DNA of 64,000 nucleotides, from the NCBI GenBank assembly GCA_003013855.2, contig ML058526.1, positions 1,054,001 through 1,118,000 of the forward strand, read 5' to 3'. The position numbers and the translations under genes are program-made. Positions 56,704-64,000 of this stretch are shown here, in pieces (within the stretch, counting starts at the first letter, position 1; every line of letters begins with the position of its first letter). This DNA comes from Liriodendron chinense (Eukaryota; Streptophyta; Magnoliopsida; Magnoliales; Magnoliaceae). Under the pieces are notes generated by a model. The model saw only the letters and a program-made list of their open reading frames with translations. It had not been told where the DNA came from and did no database searches.

Positions 56704-59700
56704 ATGGAGACAATGACAAGATCTTCTGGTGAAGTTTTCAGGTCGTAGGTTTCTGGTCCATTTGCGCAACTCGGGAAAAAGAGGGTGGCTGAGGATACTG
56801 TCGATCCATCTTCAGCAGAGTGTCATTCACGTTCCTTTGTGATAATCGAACCTAAACTGAAGAATTTCTCCGATCGTATTAAACAACTCCCCCATGAAAT
56901 ATAACTACGTATTTATGTGGATAAGACTGCATCTGAGCCTCCAACGCAAGAGACTGAACAAGAATGGTCCGCTTAGTATTGTCAGCTTACTGGTGCTTCA
57001 AATGTCGTCGAGGCAGGTCCTTCTAATTTTCTTGTCCAACATCCAGAGGGTAATCAAGAAGGTCAGAAGAAGCAGAGGAGACGAAATCGAGGTAAGAAAC
57101 CGGCTGAGGAAGTCGTCCAGGTGGAGCAATTGACACAACTTGTCGATCTAAAGAATGACCGGATGAAGATTGGCTAGGATAGAAACAAGATCGTCGCGAC
57201 GTACGGTTTCTTCATCGTAAACCTCTATAACAACCGAGTCATCACACATGAAAAATCTCTTATGAGGCATAGGCCCCTCCCCAGCATCGAGCCATCCAAC
57301 GTTCAAGGCCCTTTTCAATTCTATGGGGTTGAAAGGTGGGCATCTACTCCTGAGTAGTTGTTGACTACTTTCCTGGTTGATGATGGGAGAGAGTAGCGAG
57401 TAGGTCTCTTAAGAGAAATGGTTTTCTTTGCGCCGACTTGTGATCATCACGCTCTTTATCCAGCTCATTATTTCGAGACAGTGCAACAAAGGTTTTGGCA
57501 TGTGGACAAAACGATGGTGTGGGCGATGAGAAGTTTCCGTACGCGAGGCCATTTGAATGAGCGAGTTGGTTATGAGCCGTGGGTGAAAGAGATTTTAGTT
57601 CGTCACGAGAGGGTTTTGAAGCAAGTCGACCTGTATCAGGCTATCGATGTAACCTTTGGACATTTCTTTCGAGATCCAATAATCTTTCAAACCTTCTTGA
57701 ACTACTGGTCTTTTGTTACTAATTCATTCCACTTTTCGTATGGGGAGATGAGCATAACCTTATAGGATCTCCGGATAATAATTGGTTTGTCTATAATAGG
57801 AGAATATTACCAGAAATACATCCCAATTGATGAAGAGCTATCTTCGTCTTGGCTTAAAAGTCCTCGAGATGCTTACCATTCGGAGGCTTGTCTGGAGATG
57901 TTTGCTGAGTTGTCGCAGTTCAACAATATTACAAAGATTCATTATGACGACTGGTTGATCTACTTCAGCCAAAGGATGAAGTAATATTTCTTCTGATACC
58001 TTCTTTTTACTTTGCGTTTTTCATGCTCTTAGCTTCTTTTCTTCTGACATGGGACACTTCTTTCTTCTTGAAGCATTGATTATGAAGAATATGAGATCTT
58101 GTTAGAAGACCAGGCCTTAATGAGGGAACATTTTGAACATAAGTTTTGCAATCCGAATGAGCTTACGCTGACTTGTGAACTGGCGGGCTTCTTAGTATAT
58201 TGGCTATCGGCAGTTGTGTTGCCTAGTTCCAAGGGTGCTGATGGGGTCAGGGTTTCTTGCTTCGTCGTGGCAGGAGCTCTTGCAAATGGTCATCGATATT
58301 CTTTAGCACCGCTGGTGTTATGCAGTCTATATAGGGCTTTTGAAAATATTTCCAGTAACAAAGATCAACCCGGGCAAGGGATGAATGTGGCTTACTGCCC
58401 ATGGCATTTCTTTTGCGGGTGGTTGGGCATATATTTCCTGTGGACATATGGAATGGATCTCTTTCAGTATCTCCACACCGATCACGCGCCTCTTTATCGC
58501 TACAGAAAACTTGAGATGATAGTGCAGTCATCTGATTGGATAGCTTTGAAAGTCGGTAGTTGGGCGGAGATTCGCTTCTACCACTTTCCTGTTTCTAACG
58601 TCGAAGAGGATTGAGAAGTCGCTGATGATGAGCGTTCTGTGAATAATCTTGATAGGGAGTTATTGGTGTCTATTCGCACCGCTTCACTTCCACTGCACGA
58701 AGGAATAGAGTTCTGGCGGGAGCCTTATTACTCTAGCCGGTTTGCCAGGCAATTCGGATATGATCAGGGTGTTCCGATGACGTTATCGGATATAGTCAAA
58801 GTAGAGACGGCTTACGACACGGGTCCTGCTCACTGGGAGTGGATATGGCATTAACTTCTAATGACGCGAACAGGCGCGGGGTTCATGCTTCCTGGCCTTT
58901 ACCGGAAGACTGGAGATACTTATGGCTGGATGAGATGGTGGGTACATCAGTATGCTTTGATTCGGAACAACAACTCTGTTGATGATCCAATCTACATTAC
59001 TCCTCCAAGGCTGACAGAGATCCTCACCGATGGATTGGGTTATTTTAGAGAGCAGGCTTAATCATATATGTCGTCAAGTACTAAGTATAAGACTTCTCTA
59101 AGTGTGTCAATTGACCGTCGTAAGGAGGATACGACATTAGACGGCTGGCATACTTTCGGAGTACCTTTGGTGAGATGGTCACAAGAAGTCGGGTTCACAC
59201 GTCTTCTGGTGGTTGAAGGTGATAAGGATGACAATCGGTTAATTAGTGAAAAGGACCCGACGATGACCGGGCCGACGAATGAAATATCAAACCATGTCGA
59301 CGTGAGAGAGAAGGCTGAGCAGATTGGAGAGGATAATCTACAAGGGACCACTATGTCGGTGAATGACATGATTGTGTTTGTGGCCTCTGGTGTTTCTAGT
59401 GTCGAGTATAAGGCGAAATCGCCGGCGGCAACTGAAGTGATCGATACTGATAGCGATACTATTGAACTTTTGGATGTGACTTCAACGCTATTGACTGAGA
59501 TAACTGAGTCATTAATTGGCGTGACGATATACACTGCGGATTCCTCGGAACCTGTCACCGACTCATCTTCTGGTATAGCTCTTTCATACCTTCTTGGTGC
59601 ATTCTTTTTCTGTACTTATCATTTCATTGCATACTTGCTCTGTTTCTTTTATCGCAGTTATTGCCAGTTCTGATGTTATTGCTTACAGAGCATTCGACAT

Positions 59701-60346
59701 TCCTTGTTTTGATCGTTTAGACTGTTTCGGGCAGAGCATATTGAGAGGTCTATTGTCCAGTATTTCAAAGGTGTTGGCTGAGCCGTACGAGTGGCATACA
59801 CTGAGAGCTGGAGTGAAAGCATTGGAAGCTTGTGGAGGGGTAATCGGGCCTGATGTATCCAAAATAGTGTGCCGCATTTCTTCTTTCAAGGATTCTGTTG
59901 TGCAGGTTGCTATGGCTGAATGGATTAAACCTGACGCTATGGCCGAAGAGAAACGGCTAGTGTTGTCTTCTTTGCAGCCTGTCGTAGAGCAGCGAGAACA
60001 CTCAACAGTGGGTGCCAGAATGAATTTGGAAGATAGTGAGACTCAACGTATGGGGTGTATTAATCGTCTTGCTGATGTCAGATCTGAGATAGTGCGGCTG
60101 CAAACAGAAGAAGCGGCCATAGATCTTGAGGTTGCTCGTCTTGACCTTGCCGTTAATCAGAATCATATTGAGGTCGCACGACTCAAAAGTGAAGGAGAGG
60201 CAGCGCGCGGGCGAATGGCGGACTTAGAAATTGAACTTCGTAACATCCCAGATCCTATGCTGATGCTAGAGGAGGCAAAGGCTACCATGGAAGTGACACG
60301 GAAAGACGTGATGCAATTCGTAGCAGAGTGCTTAGTGAAGCTGTAA
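56704..60346 (+). pseudogene. Plant mobile domain (PMD, aminotransferase-like) gene, three exons, ten in-frame stops
   Basis: Exons at 56704-57980, 58074-59572 and 59658-60346 join into one 1,155-codon frame. The introns (93 and 85 bp) have GT...AG ends. The PMD region spans codons about 240-600: YEPWVKEIL, NYWSFVTNSFHFSYGEMSITL, GLSIIGEYY, then LTCELAGFLVYWLSAVVLPSS, FVVAGALANGHRYSLAPLVLCSLYR. An acidic linker (EVIDTDSDTIELLD) and a C-terminal coiled coil (EIVRLQTEEAAIDLEVARLDLAV) follow. PMD proteins occur in plant genes of the MAIN/MAIL type and in transposable elements. Stops lie at 56746, 56902, 56974, 57175, 57355, 57394, 57763, 58612, 58852 and 59059. All are TAG, TAA or TGA that one C-to-T change could produce from CAG, CAA or CGA. 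There is no frameshift. Confidence 0.82.
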
Positions 60347-61713
60347 TTTTGCTCTTTTGCAATTTACAGTCATTGTCAGACAAAAGCAATGTTAGAAGTT
60401 TATTTTGAATGCTTTACTGATACTCGTGTCTAATGTAATCGACATTGGAACTGTTAATTATGTGCTTCATGATTCAAAGTAATGATAATGATTTTTTTAC
60501 TAAATTATCGCTTGGTGTTGTGTGTTTGAGACTAACATGCATAAGATGATGTGTTGTGTATGAGTTTAATGTGAGCTGAGCATATTAATTAAAACGTAAA
60601 TGAAAAAATGCTTAAAAATAATACTTCCCTTTTACTTAACCTGCGTACCCTTAGGTTATCGCTTTCAAGAGATGTTCGTGTCATAAACCCAAAATTTTCG
60701 TCTAGTCACTTGTTATCAGGTTTATCTGTCGTTCTTCTTGGCCTGCCCCTAGTCATTTCTTCCTGCAGACTTGAGTTTCTCATCGTATACTGGGGCTTAT
60801 CCCCAGTCGTCTTCTTCTATAAACTTGAGTTTCTCATCATATATTGGGGCTTGCCCCGGTGTATTTGACTTGTCGTTTTGCGAGATGCCTCCTTCTGATG
60901 AAAGATGTCCTGTCATTTAGAAATCCACACAGAATAACCATTTGATCATAATCTTAAATCGCATATTCTTGTTGTGGAATTATTCATAAGAGAAAGCCGT
61001 CGATATTCTCAAGGTGAAGTGATACATAATAGAATGCCCTGATCATTTTCATATAAGGCCATATATACATATCGGAGATTCCCAGCGTTGACTTGTCCTC
61101 ATATAGCGTAGAAGAATATCACAATAATGATGAGGGGATTCATGATAGAATACGAAAGCTGAATATATATAGCGAGATGTTCTAATCATCTTCATATAGG
61201 ACTATGTGCATGTATAAGAGATTGATAATAATAGAATATCCCAGTTATCTTCATATATAACCATACGTATAAGAAATCATCGACTCTGAATTGCTCTCCT
61301 ATTAAGCAGAGGGATTCCAGAATACTAGGATACTAATAAGAGAGCTTGTGACGAAGACATAATAATATGAGAATGTTGTGCTTCACGTAGACTTCCTACG
61401 GAATGCTCTCTTTTGATTTGACTAGTTTGATAGGAATATAGTGAGTTGGCTAGTGATTTGTAGAGTCGATATTTTGGCATCCTTTTACCATGGTACCTGT
61501 CATCAAGAGAAGCTATACGAACATTTATTTTCATATGTGTGTCAGTGTGATATGAGTGGGTGTTTGAATGAGTAGAAAATGTGATGTATATATGAAATAG
61601 ATGCATGAATGAAAATAAGTACACCCCTGTCTACTTTATAACGCATTAGAACTGCTCATAAGCGTTCATGACTATTCAAGTTCAGGAACGGAGTCTTCGA
61701 GCGAATGTTTTTC
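60347..61713. other. Non-coding interval between the PMD gene and gag
   Basis: This is where pol would be expected in a Tat-like element, but I find no protease, RT, RNase H or integrase motif in any frame. It holds a 58-bp imperfect tandem duplication (CTTGAGTTTCTCATCGTATACTGGGGCTT..., about 60770 and 60823) and three loose repeats of ATCTTCATATA...ATA (61040-61280). Confidence 0.6.
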
Positions 61714-62573
61714 TTAGGTGATATCTATTGAAACCATACTGGTCGGGGCTCTCTCAGACTCTTCAATATTCAGACTGACGATGCCTTGATTTATCATCCT
61801 TAGTACCTTTCCCTTTAGGATGAAGCATTGCTCGGTTTTGTGGCGTATGCATCTGTGATATTCGCAGTAGTTGGGGTCATTTACGCGCCCCACTTCAGCT
61901 GGCCGAATAGTTTCTGGGAGCCGCAATTCTCCTTTTTTTGATTAACTGGTCCATAATTGGGACACGGTCCTCGATGTCAAATGTATATAGTCCATTCTTT
62001 CTGTCTCGCTTACTGATTGTTATGTGTTGTGACCTTTGAGGCCCTTGTCTTGTGTCTTCGTTACACTGATTTCTACCTCATGCCTTGAATTCAGTCGCTT
62101 TCGGCTCCTAGGGTTCTTTCTTGCGTCAGCCCATGTTCTCTTTCCCATTTCATGTTTTGACTCTTTCGCTTGGGACCGCGTCTTTGAAACAGACTGCTCT
62201 ACTATGCGAACCTCTGCAACCAGGTTGTGAAGGGTGAAAGAGATGTTGCTTAGCATCTTGCATGGGATCATGGAGTCCAAATCCAGTATACGCGCATTTG
62301 TTTGTTCGGGATGGGCCTACTGCCTCACTGTAACTGGTTCCTATACTGCCCCCGGTGATTTTCCTTCCAACTGTCGGACAAGCGGAGCGATACTAAGGGC
62401 TGCATTCTGCGAGATCAAGGTGCTAAAGCCTCCTGAACTTCTCCCATCTGCCTGGATAACTCCCTGTGGGTTTAGACCAATTCGCCGATTTGCTCTCGGA
62501 TCGCTAACAATTCGATGTCTTATCCTGCCAGCTTTCTTTCTTCAATGGTCTGGACCATCGCGACTTGTACTAG
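61714..62573 (-). pseudogene. Second gag copy of element D (internally deleted)
   Basis: It begins with LVQVAMVQTIEERKLAG and a coiled coil (IREQIGELVQTHRELSRQMGEVQEAL) that match the N-terminus of the first copy. It then jumps to the C-terminal part (LDSMIPCKM, HNLVAEVRIVEQS, GLYTFDIEDRVPIMDQL) and ends with the zinc-knuckle-like CEYHRCIRHKTEQCFILKGK. The central Retrotrans_gag core is missing. Several stops and frame changes are present. Copy 1 lies directly upstream in the same orientation. Confidence 0.75.
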
Positions 62574-64000
62574 TCTTTCATTGTGAATCGGTGGTATCGT
62601 GGGCGTTATCGACACTACGACTGATATACCCCGACTGGTCTCTTCTGTCCTTAGCTTAATAGTGCCCTGGTTGATTAGTCTTTGTACTTTTCCTTTTAAG
62701 ATAAGGCATTCTTCTGTCTCATGTCCCAGGATCTTATGATACCTACAATAATTGGGGGCATCCACTTGCCCTATTCATCTGGTTGGATTGGTTCTGAGAG
62801 TTGCAGCTCCCCTTCTTCGTCCAGTCGCTCCATTATCGGAACAAGATCTTCCAGGTCAAATGAATAACGCCCGTTTACTTTGCCACGTCCAACGATCGTC
62901 ATCTTTTTGGGTCTTCGCGGCCCTTTATCTTCGGCCTGAGTTTCTATTGACTTGCCTTTGATCTTGTGTTCCAATGCGGGCGTTTCTAATCTTTCAAGGC
63001 CTTACCTTTGTCGATGTAATTTGATGCGACCGTCTTTCCAATCTCCCGTCTCAGTCTTTCAGCTTTGAACTAAGCTCTCAGCGCAGCTCCTTCTACCACA
63101 TGGGCTTTTGTCACTAGGTCCCGGAATGTTGAGAAACTATGCCCGGATAAACCAAACGAGATCATTGCGTCCATGGCCTGCGTGCACATCTTGACTTGCT
63201 CGATCTCGTTGGGTAACTCTCGACATTGTGTTGCTATAGTGCCCCACCTGTCGATGAACATCTCTACTGATTCTCCTTGCCTCTGATGAACCATGGCTAA
63301 GTCTATCAACGATACCTCTCGCTCAGTAGAGAAAAACTTGAAAATGAACAGTTCCTAGATTTGGTCCTAGGTCCTGACGGACCCTGCAGGTAACGACATG
63401 TACCATTGAAATGCCTTTCTAGTCAACGTCGACGCAAACAATCTAAAGCAATATTGAGGTACTGCAGACCAGTTCCCTAGCATCATTATAAATTGGGTCA
63501 TATGCTCCTCGGGTGACCCTTTGCCATTGAATTGTGGAAAGTCAGGGCGCTTAAAGTTGTAAGGGAACGGGATTTCGTCAACTTCATATGGATACGGTAC
63601 CCGATAGATGTATTTTCCTCTCTTCTCCTTCTCTCTCTTCCAACACATCAGGTTCGAGATTGTTTGGGATAATTCCTCTCTTGTGACATGCATCGAAGGT
63701 ACTGGTACGAGTTCGAATGCGACGTTTCTTGGTCGGACTTGTGGTTCTACGGCTATTGGCTCTTCTATTGCCCCTTGTGATTCTTCCGGTAACCGTCTAA
63801 TGGGGATGGTTGTACCTCTGGTTGCCCCCTGAGCAACTAAAGTCAGTAAAGCTTCTTTCATTTCCCTCATTTCCCTATTCGTGTCCTCTTGGACCTGCGC
63901 TATTTCATCTATCTGCTCTTGGATTGGAGGCAGCTCAATATCTCGATCAGCTGGTTGCTCTTCTTCGACGACCTGAATCATGGCAACTTGCACCAATTGT
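62574..64000 (-). pseudogene. First gag copy of element D (Retrotrans_gag), open at the right edge
   Basis: From the window edge the minus-strand frame reads LVQVAMIQVVEEEQPADRD, a coiled coil (EDTNREMREMKEALLTLV) and the Retrotrans_gag core (PDFPQFNGKGSPEEHMTQF, TRKAFQWYMSLP). Then come MVHQRQGESVEMFIDRWG (63309-63070), GRYSFDLEDLVPIMERL and the zinc-knuckle-like CRYHKILGHETEECLILKGK near 62750-62690. Frame breaks lie near 63367, 63000 and 62775. It matches plant gypsy capsid proteins. The sequence flows straight into the second copy at 62573. Confidence 0.82.

Noticed and set aside
61325..61624. Minus-strand frame between gag and the PMD gene as a pol remnant
   Set aside because: No RT, RNase H, protease or integrase motif could be found in it.
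1..64000. tRNA, rRNA or other structural RNA genes
   Set aside because: No cloverleaf with A/B boxes or rRNA-like stretch was noticed by eye; a tRNAscan-SE/Infernal run would settle it.

Overview
This is nuclear DNA of a flowering plant and consists almost entirely of transposable elements stacked inside one another. The evidence is Ty3/gypsy elements of the plant Athila and Tat lineages, an En/Spm (CACTA) DNA transposon with TNP2 and TNPA-type genes, spliceosomal introns, long solo LTRs, AG/CT microsatellites and short exon-like pieces of plant housekeeping genes. GGGCCCACC-rich MITE-like repeats recall magnoliid or monocot genomes, but that is only an impression. No intact host gene, rRNA or tRNA gene was seen.

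Positions 1-35833 form a nest about five levels deep, and most insertions are fixed by target-site duplications (TSDs). The outermost layer is the 5' end of an Athila-like element Y (LTR 34653-35833, truncated). Inside it lies a second Athila-like element X (5' LTR 33211-34447, PBS, gag, protease, RT, RNase H, integrase, all on the minus strand), which runs off the left edge. X is interrupted by a 3,042-bp solo LTR (28027-31068, TSD GTAAG), a 1,906-bp solo LTR (24399-26304, TSD TGATA) and a 23-kb CACTA transposon (119-23127, TSD GAA). The CACTA TNP2 gene is split by a complete Tat-like element A (5461-17063). A's antisense extra ORF is in turn split by a 1,475-bp solo LTR (7897-9371, TSD CCCAA).

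Positions 35834-51781 are a mixed region of CACTA-like ends, microsatellites and exon fragments (ubiquitin-specific protease, PPR protein, ribokinase). It also holds a complete Tat-like element B (40815-50911, TSD GTAGC) with gag-pol on the minus strand and an intron-containing ORF on the plus strand next to its 3' LTR.

Positions 51782-64000 begin with a broken Tat-like element C (LTR plus antisense-ORF pieces, no pol) fused to a truncated Athila-type LTR. The rest is element D, the most unusual locus in the window. It has a three-exon plant mobile domain (PMD) gene on the plus strand facing two tandem gag copies on the minus strand, with no pol seen. The PMD frame runs 1,155 codons with no frameshift and ten internal stops, every one explicable by a single C-to-T change (CAG, CAA or CGA). 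The same stop pattern recurs in X, A and B, as expected for methylated, silenced elements.

Shared themes: A, B, C and D all carry a plus-strand extra ORF with its own TATA-like box. A palindrome GACCGGTC is concentrated in the U3 regions of several LTRs. Arrays of subterminal, telomere-like and U3 repeats lie where transposases or transcription factors would be expected to bind.
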